This document shows positions 12,198 through 20,007 of a stretch of DNA of 20,007 nucleotides, piece after piece. Numbering within the stretch: position 1 is the first letter of the stretch; each line of letters starts with the position of its first letter. The stretch spans positions 1-20,007 of the forward strand of contig JAUZQX010000087.1 of assembly GCA_030950765.1 (NCBI GenBank), given 5' to 3'. This stretch comes from Ghiorsea sp. Lineage in GTDB: Bacteria; Pseudomonadota; Zetaproteobacteria; Mariprofundales; Mariprofundaceae. The notes under the pieces are model-generated. The model was not told where the DNA came from. It was given only the letters and a program-made list of their open reading frames with translations, and made no database searches. The translations under genes and the position numbers were made by a program.

Positions 12198-15035
12198 TTA
12201 AAACGAACTTCCCAGCCTGAAATACACTTGGTTGCCGCCAAGCGTATCATCAAAACCTTTGGCATAACCCAGTTGCATACGAACAAGTAGGTTATAAAAC
12301 AATACCATATCTCCGCCCAACTCTGCACCTATGCCTGCGTAGGTTTTGGCTGTATTAAGGTCGTTGCCTGTGCGGGCTGTATCGACAAACATTTGCCCAA
12401 ATAGTTTATCAATACCTATAGGTGGTGCCATCCAACCTTTTTCTATTCTGGCAATCGGAAAACGATATTCTGCGGATGCGAGCAACATATTCTGACCTAT
12501 CAGTGCGGCATCAGCATAGCCTCTTAAACTGTATTGCCTTTGATTAAACGATGCGCTGGCAGGCAAAGGGTCTAATAAGTTGGGGATAATGTTTATATTG
12601 TTGCTACCCCCGACTGCAAACGGACGCGATGCAGCATCACCAAACCCTGCATCCACACGCAATGCCAACACCTGCTCTCCACCCAGATTACTAAACTGCC
12701 GCCCAGACAACATTAGCATATTACCTGTATAAGTGCCGCCCAAACCTTTGCCTGATTCGGCAAGTATGGATAACACATGCCCTGTTGATGCGCTACTGAT
12801 ACCACGGGGGTAAGTTAAACGGGTATCATAGACCAAGGCCGCCCCAAACAGTGTGTCCTGAAAGCTTGTGTTCAGTGCTGTATATTGCGGCGCAAGCCAA
12901 GATAACGACTGCGAGATATGGTTAAGCGCAAGGTGGGCTGCCCACCGCGACTGCTGCCGCAGCCATGGGAATACCAATTCACTATCCAAGCGTTGGTTTT
13001 CAGTGAGCGCAATGAGCTTGTTTTGATTATCAAATCTGGGAAGCTGCACCCGCTCTGCATGTAACTTCAATAAGGGATACCAACCATCATAAATATAACC
13101 CAAATTGAACACGGGAGATGAAACCAACGATTGATAGCCTGCATACAAACTATAATTATGTCGGTTCAACACATCTGAGCCAAACACAAACGCACCCAAT
13201 TCCACCCCCTGATTGGTCAGCGCAAAATTTGGCAGCCATGATGTTGGCAGCGCACTATCCCATGCCGAATAAGGCACGGGGTTACTGATGCTGGTGTACT
13301 GCTCGGCAAATTGCGGATAAGGGAATGCTCTTGCTGTTTTTGTTAAAGGCACAGCTTGGTGCAGCGGTTGATTGAGTTGATACACATCAAAACCTTGGGC
13401 ATGGTAGTTAATGCTAAGAATCTGCCCATTTTTGTTAATAAAGGGCGCAAATGCACCACCCAACACTTGGGTCAATTGGCTGACTTTACCTGAGCCTTCG
13501 TGTTCAAAAATATTATAGACACCCTCATGTTCAGCGGCATACACAATATCATGGCTATCACCAATAAATCGTGCATCGGTTTCCACCAACATATCATCGG
13601 TGATTTTGGTCCATGATTGGTTGAGCACATCAAAAGTTTCAACATCCCAACCCGAACCTTTATGCCATACAGACGAAACAAGCAGCTTGCCATCTGCCGA
13701 CCAGTCTAAGCCAGACAATGTTTCATCGTCTTTGCCCTGCCACAATACTTGTAACAGCTTGCCCGATGTATCCAGCAGGTGAATCGCATGTTGCCCACGG
13801 TAGTTTTTGACCGCCGCAATTTGTGAACCATCGGGCGACCAAGCCGCAAAAATATAACGTTGGCAATGGGTCAGTTGCTTGCTATTTCCATCCGCATCAA
13901 TCCTATATATATCATCATAACGATTGACATTATCGCATATATCTGGTTGCGTCAGCAGCAGCCCTGCCTGCTCATGCCAGTCCAACCTTGCTCCTGCATT
14001 AAGCTCTAACAATGTTCGGCTTGTACCTTGATAGATTTGTTTGAGTTTTGCGCCGTTCTCTAAATTGTCACTGACATAAAAGATACGCCCATCATCGGCT
14101 TGCAACACAGAGGATTTAAAATCTCCCGTGTGTGAGAGCCGCTCGCCTTCATGGATACCTTGTTGTTTGATGTGCTCAATTTGCGGTTGAAACTTGGCGT
14201 TTACATACACTTCAAACTCACCCCAAATCGCCGCCATGTCTTTGCCCAACACTTCTTCATACAAATCATTGATGGCAAAGGGAAGCCAATGATCCGAATA
14301 GGCTTCTACAATCTTGGGCAAGGTGTCTTCACCATAAGTATCTGCAATAAACTGATAGAAATACACCCCATACAAATAACGACTGGTCGCCAAAGGCCAA
14401 AGGGTATTGAGTTGGTTGATTTGGTTCACAGGTTTGATGCCTGCATCCACTTCCATACGCATCATCATTTGAAAATATGTGCTTTGCCCACGCCCAATAC
14501 CCAGCCTCTTATCCGTTTCATAATAAGTCGCCAAACCTTCATGCATCCAAGCAGGCATAAACACATTGGGAAATGCCAAAAGTATTCGCCCGAAAACATT
14601 GCGGATATTTTTAGGGCCACCCCGTGCCTTGTCCAAATGCAAAGTGTGCACAAACTCATGCAATATCAGAGTTTCCAACCAACCTGCATGGTCTTCCAAG
14701 CTGTTGACACTGTTGGGTCGGCTAACAAACAAAGTGATGCGATTCGATGGAATAGGTGTGGCAAAACCGTTGCTGTCATCCATTTCATCACTGAGCACAA
14801 TCTCCGTTTTTTCTTGCGGATACCAGTTCAGAATAGGTGTTAACCGTGTATAAACAGACTCCGCAATGTGCAATGCACGATTCGCCAAGGCTTGCTCACC
14901 TTCATAAAAATGGATGCGAAAATGTGCGCTTTCTTGAGTTTTCCAATCAAGATTAGCAGCATGATTAATCCCTGCATAAGCCAAAGAAACACTATAACTC
15001 CACAACACCACACCATATAAGAACCAACGCATCAT
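12198..15035 (-). CDS. Exported peptidase-like / TolB-like beta-propeller / Omp85-like outer-membrane barrel protein
   Basis: A 945-residue envelope protein with three parts. After a signal peptide (about 1-21, cleavage after AYA) comes a gluzincin-like metallopeptidase domain (about 25-330). It has HEFVH at 126-130 and, about 36 residues on, HEGLATYYE with the likely third zinc ligand Glu166. Next is a TolB/WD40-like propeller (about 330-600) with repeated units such as AAWSPDGSQIA and LDWSADGKLLV. The C-terminal third (about 640-945) is strand-rich, with FAVGGSNN, SLRGYADA and a final Phe, as in Omp85-type barrels (LRGY is like the VRGF lid motif). The start is ATG 15035, after GAAGGGG and before a clean signal peptide; an open extension to 15128 lacks these. 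The substrate is unknown. Confidence 0.8.
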   Translation of the reverse strand: MMRWFLYGVVLWSYSVSLAYAGINHAANLDWKTQESAHFRIHFYEGEQALANRALHIAESVYTRLTPILNWYPQEKTEIVLSDEMDDSNGFATPIPSNRITLFVSRPNSVNSLEDHAGWLETLILHEFVHTLHLDKARGGPKNIRNVFGRILLAFPNVFMPAWMHEGLATYYETDKRLGIGRGQSTYFQMMMRMEVDAGIKPVNQINQLNTLWPLATSRYLYGVYFYQFIADTYGEDTLPKIVEAYSDHWLPFAINDLYEEVLGKDMAAIWGEFEVYVNAKFQPQIEHIKQQGIHEGERLSHTGDFKSSVLQADDGRIFYVSDNLENGAKLKQIYQGTSRTLLELNAGARLDWHEQAGLLLTQPDICDNVNRYDDIYRIDADGNSKQLTHCQRYIFAAWSPDGSQIAAVKNYRGQHAIHLLDTSGKLLQVLWQGKDDETLSGLDWSADGKLLVSSVWHKGSGWDVETFDVLNQSWTKITDDMLVETDARFIGDSHDIVYAAEHEGVYNIFEHEGSGKVSQLTQVLGGAFAPFINKNGQILSINYHAQGFDVYQLNQPLHQAVPLTKTARAFPYPQFAEQYTSISNPVPYSAWDSALPTSWLPNFALTNQGVELGAFVFGSDVLNRHNYSLYAGYQSLVSSPVFNLGYIYDGWYPLLKLHAERVQLPRFDNQNKLIALTENQRLDSELVFPWLRQQSRWAAHLALNHISQSLSWLAPQYTALNTSFQDTLFGAALVYDTRLTYPRGISSASTGHVLSILAESGKGLGGTYTGNMLMLSGRQFSNLGGEQVLALRVDAGFGDAASRPFAVGGSNNINIIPNLLDPLPASASFNQRQYSLRGYADAALIGQNMLLASAEYRFPIARIEKGWMAPPIGIDKLFGQMFVDTARTGNDLNTAKTYAGIGAELGGDMVLFYNLLVRMQLGYAKGFDDTLGGNQVYFRLGSSF

Positions 15036-15199
15036 CTTACCCCTTCCCCGTTGTCCAAACTTATAAATTTTCAGAAAACTTTGTCGCAACAATAGCGTCG
15101 CTACTAAAATAAAACCACCCAACACCATTATGGATGGGTTGCTGCCCCCTTTCCTGCGGCATCAAGAACCTTAACTTAAGGCTTCTCACTTTAAAAAAG
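15036..15199. other. Gap between the large barrel gene and the PcfJ-like gene
   Basis: The 164 bases hold the ribosome binding site of the barrel gene (AAGGGG near 15042-15050 on the - strand) and a 13-base near-palindrome CCTTAACTTAAGG at 15170-15182. A - strand frame continues through to 15128 but looks unlike a protein start. I see no terminator with a U-tract, so the PcfJ-like transcript may read on into the barrel gene. Confidence 0.3.
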
Positions 15200-16408
15200 T
15201 TAGGGAATATTATATAACCAAGCCTCAACCTGCTTCACCGTTTCTTGGCTAGGCTTTGTATTACAACGTAACTTTACTTGATCAATTTGCCATCGACCGC
15301 GTTCGCTCCTAAACAACCCAATAGTAGCTCGCTCTGGCTCTAACATGCGGTATACATAGTAATCCCCACTCAAAATACGCTGACGATAACACGATACACA
15401 GTGATGTTGCTCGCTACCCTCTCGCTTTAAGTCCATGGCATTGGTAATCGGTTGAATATTTTCATTTCCCTCTTTAGGCGGTTCGGAAAACTCAACATTA
15501 AGCATTTGTTTTTTTGGACTATGATCAGGTAACGCCTCAATCAAAGCATCATGTAACTGCAATAAGTCCACTTCATCACGTATACTCAAGGCAGCTTTGC
15601 GACGTTTTCTATCATAGCCTATCATAGCAAGTGTATCCCGCATAAGAGCATGCGCTTCTTTTAACTCAATAAACGATGCCTCACGCTCAATATATTTTTT
15701 TAATAGTCGGCAATGTGAAATTTGCTTATGATAAAGCTTCATCAAATACAGGGTCGAACTTTTATTAGGACAACACACTAATAAAGGATCTCCTATCAGT
15801 TCTGGTCGCCAATTTAGACATTGGACTGTATGCATTTCAAGGTATGGGTAATGATTTATCTTCTTCCAACATTCATGCGTAAAAAGTTTTCTTATATCCT
15901 TTAAGCACATTGTATTTAATGACTCATATCGTATTTTACTTAACAGTTTCAATCCTGATTTACAGGCTGGAAAGCCCAACATTTTCATCAATAATATTCG
16001 CTTTTGGGAAAACAACCTTTCGACATCCCCCAGTTCCATTTTCCGATGTATAGCAAAAAACAGTAATAAACTCGCTAACAATGGTGCACTTACAAACAAA
16101 TCTCGAACACTTTGGTACCGTGCCATCAAGGTTAAACCAGGAAATACAAGGTCAACATCAGCCTTATCCAAAATATATGAAAACTTTTGCATATCTCTTG
16201 GGATAGTTTGAAACCAAGCCTTTTGCTCAACCTTCAACATGGTCAAAGTGAAACCAGGTGACTCATACCATTCAGAGGTCTCCACTTCATCTTCTACACA
16301 CAGACTCCAGCCCATACCATGTTGCCAGTCTCGCACTATAAACTGGTGCTGAAACCCTAGCATACTGCTTAAATCTACACATAAATCGTTATTACATAAA
16401 ACTACCAT
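15200..16408 (-). CDS. PcfJ-like protein
   Basis: A 402-residue protein whose C-terminal part (about 320-400) matches the PcfJ-like family pattern: a Leu-rich lead, then EGSEQHHCVSCYRQRILSGDYYVYR, PERATIGLF, WQIDQVKLRCNTKPS and a final EAWL helix, with the HCV...Y core and the N-x-x-PS end. The function of PcfJ proteins is not established; the name comes from an Enterococcus conjugative plasmid gene. The first two thirds show no family I know and are rich in Leu, His and Cys. The start chosen is ATG 16408; an in-frame GTG at 16417 adds three residues. It is divergent from the 180-residue unknown gene. Its isolated position suggests an accessory, possibly element-borne, pair. Confidence 0.78.
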   Translation of the reverse strand: MVVLCNNDLCVDLSSMLGFQHQFIVRDWQHGMGWSLCVEDEVETSEWYESPGFTLTMLKVEQKAWFQTIPRDMQKFSYILDKADVDLVFPGLTLMARYQSVRDLFVSAPLLASLLLFFAIHRKMELGDVERLFSQKRILLMKMLGFPACKSGLKLLSKIRYESLNTMCLKDIRKLFTHECWKKINHYPYLEMHTVQCLNWRPELIGDPLLVCCPNKSSTLYLMKLYHKQISHCRLLKKYIEREASFIELKEAHALMRDTLAMIGYDRKRRKAALSIRDEVDLLQLHDALIEALPDHSPKKQMLNVEFSEPPKEGNENIQPITNAMDLKREGSEQHHCVSCYRQRILSGDYYVYRMLEPERATIGLFRSERGRWQIDQVKLRCNTKPSQETVKQVEAWLYNIP

Positions 16409-16629
16409 GATTATCACCCACGCCGTTTAATAAGCGTAAGCATAAAGCACCAAGCGACATTACAGGTCGCACTGTCTGAAGCAAACAAAAAGGTGACTTA
16501 AGCAGACTTAGGTAGTTCGTCAAAATTGTTATACACACGAGTAGAAAATGTGAACGTTTTATCTGATACGACACAATATAACGCATCATACATTAGCATC
16601 CCTATAACTTACTCAGGAAAGGGAAAAAC
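16409..16629. promoter_or_regulatory. Divergent promoter gap of the PcfJ-like pair
   Basis: About 220 bases with no credible gene: short frames here are weak and overlap the PcfJ-like start. A 5-base inverted pair GCGAC/GTCGC occurs near 16457-16473, and AGGAAAGGG at about 16614-16622 is the ribosome binding site of the + strand gene. A+T-rich patches near 16520-16550 may hold a promoter, but no -35/-10 pair stands out. Confidence 0.3.
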
Positions 16630-17172
16630 ATGACTTACGAACAAATGATAAAACACAAAGTAGAATTTGAAGCCTTATCGCAAAAAGAAGTTGAAACGAT
16701 ATGTGCCTTAAATGAAAAGTTGATGTCTTTTGAGCAATCGCTGGTGTTATCTGCTGTTAATGTGGATAAACATCTCCAGCAAAGGGTTCAAAATAAAGAT
16801 GATATGCTTATCGACTATGAACTTGTCTGCGAAATCAGCTTCCCAACCGCGCCTGAGCCAAAACAACAACCAATGTCACCATCGCGTTTCACGCCATGTC
16901 ATACAGGCTCGGATTGGACAGAGCCCATGAAGGGCATCAGCATACAAGGCAGCCGCTTGAACAGTGGTGAAGATTACAATCCCTACTTACCGCATGCAAA
17001 CGCACTCAACCAACAAAAACATTGCTGGTTATTTCATGTGTTGTATGCCGAGTTTCATATGTCATGGAAAGAAATATGCCGCATTCAAGCCGCATGGTCG
17101 GATTTGGAAGTAACCCATCATTATTACACTGACTTAGCAACACAGGGTAATAGCCTTGGCTGTAAGAATTAG
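16630..17172 (+). CDS. Hypothetical protein (180 aa), partner of the PcfJ-like gene?
   Basis: Not recognised. A strong AGGAAAGGG precedes the ATG and the frame is uninterrupted, so the gene is likely real. The N-terminal 60 residues look helical and charged (KVEFEALSQKEVETICALNE), followed by a Pro/Ser/Gly-rich middle (about 72-120) and a C-terminal block rich in Trp, His and Tyr: KHCWLFHVLYAEFHMSWKEI, then QAAWSDLEVTHHYY. There is no signal peptide or membrane span. It is divergent from the PcfJ-like gene and convergent with the WYL gene, ending 12 bases before that gene's stop. The C-terminal WLFH...W...W pattern could be a domain in its own right; finding homologues beside other PcfJ genes would support a functional pair. 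Confidence 0.6.
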   Translation: MTYEQMIKHKVEFEALSQKEVETICALNEKLMSFEQSLVLSAVNVDKHLQQRVQNKDDMLIDYELVCEISFPTAPEPKQQPMSPSRFTPCHTGSDWTEPMKGISIQGSRLNSGEDYNPYLPHANALNQQKHCWLFHVLYAEFHMSWKEICRIQAAWSDLEVTHHYYTDLATQGNSLGCKN

Positions 17173-17184
17173 CACCTATCAGCG

Positions 17185-18183
17185 TTAAAGAAGCCCATAT
17201 TGCTGTGCGGCATCTTGAATTTTTTGTATCATGGTTTGGCGTAGGCTGTCGGGCTGTAAGACTTCCACTTGATTGCCAAAGCCAAGCAACCACCAATGCA
17301 ATTCTGATGTATTTTGTACGGTTGCAGTAAGCAAAACTCGCCCATTTTCTTGGGTTTGCATGATTTGGTCATTGCTTAGTGCGCGTTCATACAGGTGCAA
17401 GGCTGCGCCTTTGGTGAACAACGCTTGTAGGGTAATATCACCTTGATGCATAAAGCCCATTTCGCCTGCTTCAATGTAGGCATCCAAATCAAAACCATCA
17501 GGAATAATGGTAGGCGTATTCAATGTTTGCACATCCCGAAGGCGGTGTAAGGTCAACAAGCGGATGTCCGTATAATCTGAAATTGTGCATACCAAGTAAC
17601 TCACCCCACCTTTTAGCACCAAACCCAAAGGATTTAAGTTGTATGCCTTTTCTTTTGCATGGCGTGGTTGGTAGCGCACCGATAATCTTCGGTGATACAA
17701 CAAAGCATCATACACCTGCTGCTGCACGTTTTCATCAATATGTACAGCCGCCAAAGCAGGACCTTGCGGCAACACACGCACCTTATTGCGCCATGCGGGC
17801 ACACCTTTACCTGTTTCAATGCGGTTTAACACCTCGGCTGCGGCTTGCATGTGTGGTTGCAGCTTTTTCAAGGTCGCCGTGGGCAAAAGCGGCTTCAAAT
17901 GTTGACTTGCAAGCCAAAAGGTTAAGGCGGTGTGTGAATCCATGTGCGGAATATCCAAAACAGATGCATTCGCGCTCCAAGACCAGCCAAACGGCTTGTT
18001 GCGTTCATCCCGTACCAGTGGATAAATCTCAGATAACATCAACAAATCACGCTGCAATGTGCGCGTAGTCACCGAAAAACCAGCATCTGCAAGGTTTTGT
18101 ACCAATGTAGGTGTACCTATTTTAGATGGGAAACGCGGAATCAGTCGCAACATTTGCCATTGTCGCATGAGTGTGTCGCTCAT
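17185..18183 (-). CDS. WYL-domain transcriptional regulator
   Basis: A 332-residue regulator. An N-terminal winged helix (about 5-60; LVQNLADAGFSVTTRTLQRDL with ERD-like TLQRDL) is followed by a WYL domain (about 150-225; LSVRYQPRH, then YNLNPLGLVLKGGVSYLVCT and LHRLRDVQTL) and a C-terminal WCX-like part (about 245-332; HWWLLGFGNQVEVLQP). WYL domains sense nucleic-acid or nucleotide ligands, and many such proteins regulate phage-defence operons (BrxR/CapW types). Its ATG overlaps the nuclease stop as ATGA, so it is co-translated with the nuclease upstream. It is the last of three coupled genes. The gene may repress its own operon, but no operator is recognisable here. Confidence 0.92.
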   Translation of the reverse strand: MSDTLMRQWQMLRLIPRFPSKIGTPTLVQNLADAGFSVTTRTLQRDLLMLSEIYPLVRDERNKPFGWSWSANASVLDIPHMDSHTALTFWLASQHLKPLLPTATLKKLQPHMQAAAEVLNRIETGKGVPAWRNKVRVLPQGPALAAVHIDENVQQQVYDALLYHRRLSVRYQPRHAKEKAYNLNPLGLVLKGGVSYLVCTISDYTDIRLLTLHRLRDVQTLNTPTIIPDGFDLDAYIEAGEMGFMHQGDITLQALFTKGAALHLYERALSNDQIMQTQENGRVLLTATVQNTSELHWWLLGFGNQVEVLQPDSLRQTMIQKIQDAAQQYGLL

Positions 18184-19457
18184 GGTGTTGTGTTACTACC
18201 ACCAGAGTTCTCACTTCTTAGTTTTGCAATAGTATTTTTCAGCTGTTTAAAAAAAACATCAGACTTTTGGAGCGTTATAAATTCTCTTGGATTCACCAAT
18301 AAATCCCATGAATCTTTTTCAAGATTAGGTGATTCATACCGATGTAAGTACCACTTATGGCTTCCTTTCCATACTAAGCTCTCAACAGCAACACCACCTT
18401 TACTAATCGGCTTCTCTTTAACATTTACAACACCATAATAAAGCGCCCGACTAGCCACCATAATATAAAAAAGTTTATCCTTCACTCCTATATCAAAGAA
18501 AACACCAAAATGCTTAGACCTTTGCTTGCTATTGTTATGATTGAACCACGCAGTACATTTATTTTCTGAAACCATCAATTCTTGCATCTCTTTTGATGCC
18601 GCTTTTTCATCAATAGAGCCGCCTACTCGGTCTTTAACTTCTTGAAAGAAATCCAAAAGCATTTTTCCTTTCACTTTTGGAAGGAACTTAGAAATTGTTT
18701 CTACACACTCCAAGTTACCTTCTTCCAAGATAAGGTTCATCATATCTTCGTTAAATTTATCCGTCATATTCACCCCAGTTATTTTTTTAACGGTATCAAG
18801 ATATTGTAAAATTGCTTTTTGTAGAGATGTTCGGTGTATAACCTTTTCTTCTCTCAAACATAAGTCTAACCATAACAAAATATCCTCTTTATATGATATT
18901 TTGTCATATTCAAGGCTATTGTTGCCTATACTTTTCAAACTTGCATCATGCCCTGTTTTTGTTAAATAGAGTAAACAATAAGGCTTCCCTGAATGTTTAG
19001 CGATTTCAGCATACCTTTGAAGTTGCTTCTTCTGATCTTTTGCATCTATTTTATTCTCAATATAAATTAGCAAATCGTCTGATTCAAGGACAATATCAAT
19101 TCGGTCTTTTCCTCCTCGGTGAGCTTCCTCTACTTTTACAGTTATATTGTTGCAAATACTAGCCATATCATATTCGCCTATTCTTGTGTATCTCTGTGAG
19201 TTAAATATTTTAGATGTTTTGATACATGCAAAAAAACACTTTAAAAATATGTCTCCCTGCCCATGTGAGCCATTAGGCTTTAACAACTCTGCAATCATTG
19301 CCGAATGTGTCTTGACCTCACTTTTTTCCATACCCATAATCGAAAAGATATTGAAATCATGACCCATATTCCTTTTCGCTTGTTTTTTTACTTGGAATGC
19401 TCTCACTTTAGGGGTTGCCTCTTGCAATAATGCTCTATATTTCCCTAAACCTTCCAT
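18180..19457 (-). CDS. PD-(D/E)XK nuclease superfamily protein
   Basis: A 425-residue protein with a PD-(D/E)XK core (PDDEXK_4/20-like). The opening FNIFSIMGMEKSEVKTHSAM plus LLKPNGSHGQGDIFL is the usual entry of this group. The active site lies in DRIDIVLES (Asp), then IYIENKID, giving the ExK pair. It is followed by QLQRYAEIA, the helix with Q seen in the family. The C-terminal 200 residues are Lys-rich and not recognised. Clearly more A+T-rich than its neighbours, which suggests recent transfer. AGGGAGGGG precedes the ATG. It is coupled at both ends: TAATG with the exonuclease upstream and ATGA with the WYL gene downstream. Restriction or phage defence is an inference; DNA repair is possible. 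Confidence 0.88.
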   Translation of the reverse strand: MEGLGKYRALLQEATPKVRAFQVKKQAKRNMGHDFNIFSIMGMEKSEVKTHSAMIAELLKPNGSHGQGDIFLKCFFACIKTSKIFNSQRYTRIGEYDMASICNNITVKVEEAHRGGKDRIDIVLESDDLLIYIENKIDAKDQKKQLQRYAEIAKHSGKPYCLLYLTKTGHDASLKSIGNNSLEYDKISYKEDILLWLDLCLREEKVIHRTSLQKAILQYLDTVKKITGVNMTDKFNEDMMNLILEEGNLECVETISKFLPKVKGKMLLDFFQEVKDRVGGSIDEKAASKEMQELMVSENKCTAWFNHNNSKQRSKHFGVFFDIGVKDKLFYIMVASRALYYGVVNVKEKPISKGGVAVESLVWKGSHKWYLHRYESPNLEKDSWDLLVNPREFITLQKSDVFFKQLKNTIAKLRSENSGGSNTTP

Positions 19458-19981
19458 TACCCCTCCCTGTTTTCACATTCAATCATCACAGCATATACTT
19501 CTGCCAACAACTGTGCATCCAACAGTGCACCATGCAACTGACGGTGTCCTCGGTCAATGTCAAAGCGTTCGCATAAGGCATCAAGGGTGTTGCGCTGCTT
19601 AGGAAAATGCTTGCGTGCCAATGCCAAAGTGTCTACCACGGGTATGGTTGCAATACAGGGTTGGTGGCATAAAGCCAACTCATGTTCAATAAAAGATAAA
19701 TCAAATGGGGCATTGTGAATCACCAATGTTGCCCCCGCGATGAAGGATAAAAAATCTTGTGCAATATCCGAAAATATGGGCTTATCTTTTACCATCTCAT
19801 CATCAATCCCATGAATACGCACCACTTGTTGTGGAATGGCACATTGAGGGTTGATATAGTGGTGAAATCTGCCGATTTCTTGACCTCTTTCATCGACTTC
19901 AACCGCACCGATTTCTACTATCCTTGCACCTTTCTTGGTTGATAAACCTGTGGTCTCAGTATCTAGCATGATATATCGCAT
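19457..19981 (-). CDS. dnaQ: DnaQ-family 3'-5' exonuclease (DNA polymerase III epsilon-like), short form
   Basis: A 174-residue DEDDh exonuclease. Motif I is MLDTETTGL, motif II HNAPFDLSFIEHE and motif III HGALLDAQLLAEVY, all with catalytic acids present, as in proofreading subunit epsilon. It stops right after motif III: the E. coli protein goes on for some 60 residues that bind the polymerase alpha subunit, and these are missing here. So it is either a stand-alone exonuclease or an epsilon truncated at its tail. AAGGAG five bases before ATG 19981 sets the start. The stop TAA shares its last A with the next ATG (TAATG). That gene order places the exonuclease in an operon with the PD-(D/E)XK nuclease and the WYL regulator. 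Confidence 0.85.
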   Translation of the reverse strand: MRYIMLDTETTGLSTKKGARIVEIGAVEVDERGQEIGRFHHYINPQCAIPQQVVRIHGIDDEMVKDKPIFSDIAQDFLSFIAGATLVIHNAPFDLSFIEHELALCHQPCIATIPVVDTLALARKHFPKQRNTLDALCERFDIDRGHRQLHGALLDAQLLAEVYAVMIECENREG

Positions 19982-20007
19982 GGCAGCTCCTTTGCTATGG
20001 TATGCAG

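Noticed and set aside
14151..14843. A 230-codon + strand frame opposite the peptidase domain.
   Set aside because: It is antisense to a well-supported coding region with clear motifs, has no ribosome binding site, and its product shows no family features.
15036..15128. A 31-residue extension at the start of the peptidase-barrel gene.
   Set aside because: It would put a basic, non-signal sequence before a clean signal peptide, and the ribosome binding site lies just before ATG 15035.
15170..15182. The palindrome CCTTAACTTAAGG as a terminator or operator.
   Set aside because: Only six A+T-heavy pairs, no U-tract, single occurrence; easily chance.
1..20007. CRISPR array, tRNA or rRNA genes, complete insertion sequence or prophage.
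   Set aside because: No regularly spaced repeats, no cloverleaf-like segment or rRNA-like stretch and no transposase, integrase or phage structural protein were found on either strand.

Overview
The window looks like a chromosomal segment of a Gram-negative proteobacterium: outer-membrane barrels with signal peptides, CoaBC, Bcp, IspH and A-type Fe-S carrier genes, and a DnaQ-type exonuclease are all present. Base composition looks low-to-mid 40s % G+C by eye. The lineage cannot be fixed from the sequence alone. A gamma- or zetaproteobacterium-like aquatic organism is a guess, not a result.

Layout. (1) 1-900, + strand: a nucleoside deaminase (its 5' end may lie outside the window) and a small unknown protein. 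(2) About 910-1044: a long imperfect palindrome in an otherwise empty gap. (3) 7386 down to 1092, - strand: a run of eight closely spaced redox genes. In transcription order they encode cytochrome b561, a pirin, a double-CDGSH Fe-S protein, YceI, glutathionyl-hydroquinone reductase, a second pirin, a CDGSH/glutamate-synthase-like FMN fusion, and a nitroreductase-family protein. A LysR regulator (7507-8397) is divergent from the head of the run. The mix of pirin, hydroquinone reductase and LysR resembles the E. coli yqjFG/yhaHIJK region, so an inducible quinone/electrophile stress operon is the best reading. A 161-bp MITE sits between the CDGSH and yceI genes.

(4) 10638 down to 8409, - strand: bcp, coaBC and a small outer-membrane barrel. 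(5) 10703-11988, + strand: ispH overlapping an A-type Fe-S carrier gene. A second, 162-bp copy of the MITE lies just downstream. (6) 15035 down to 12198, - strand: a large exported protein joining a gluzincin-like peptidase domain, a TolB-like propeller and an Omp85-like barrel. (7) 15200-17172: a PcfJ-like protein and, divergent from it, an unrecognised 180-residue protein, together an accessory-looking island. (8) 19981 down to 17185, - strand: a short DnaQ-type exonuclease, an A+T-rich PD-(D/E)XK nuclease and a WYL regulator. Their start and stop codons overlap (TAATG, ATGA), so they look translationally coupled; this is a candidate defence-type cassette.

No rRNA, tRNA, CRISPR array or complete transposase gene was seen. 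The most noteworthy items are the redox operon with its CDGSH-FMN fusion, the peptidase-propeller-barrel protein, the exonuclease-nuclease-WYL operon, and the MITE pair.
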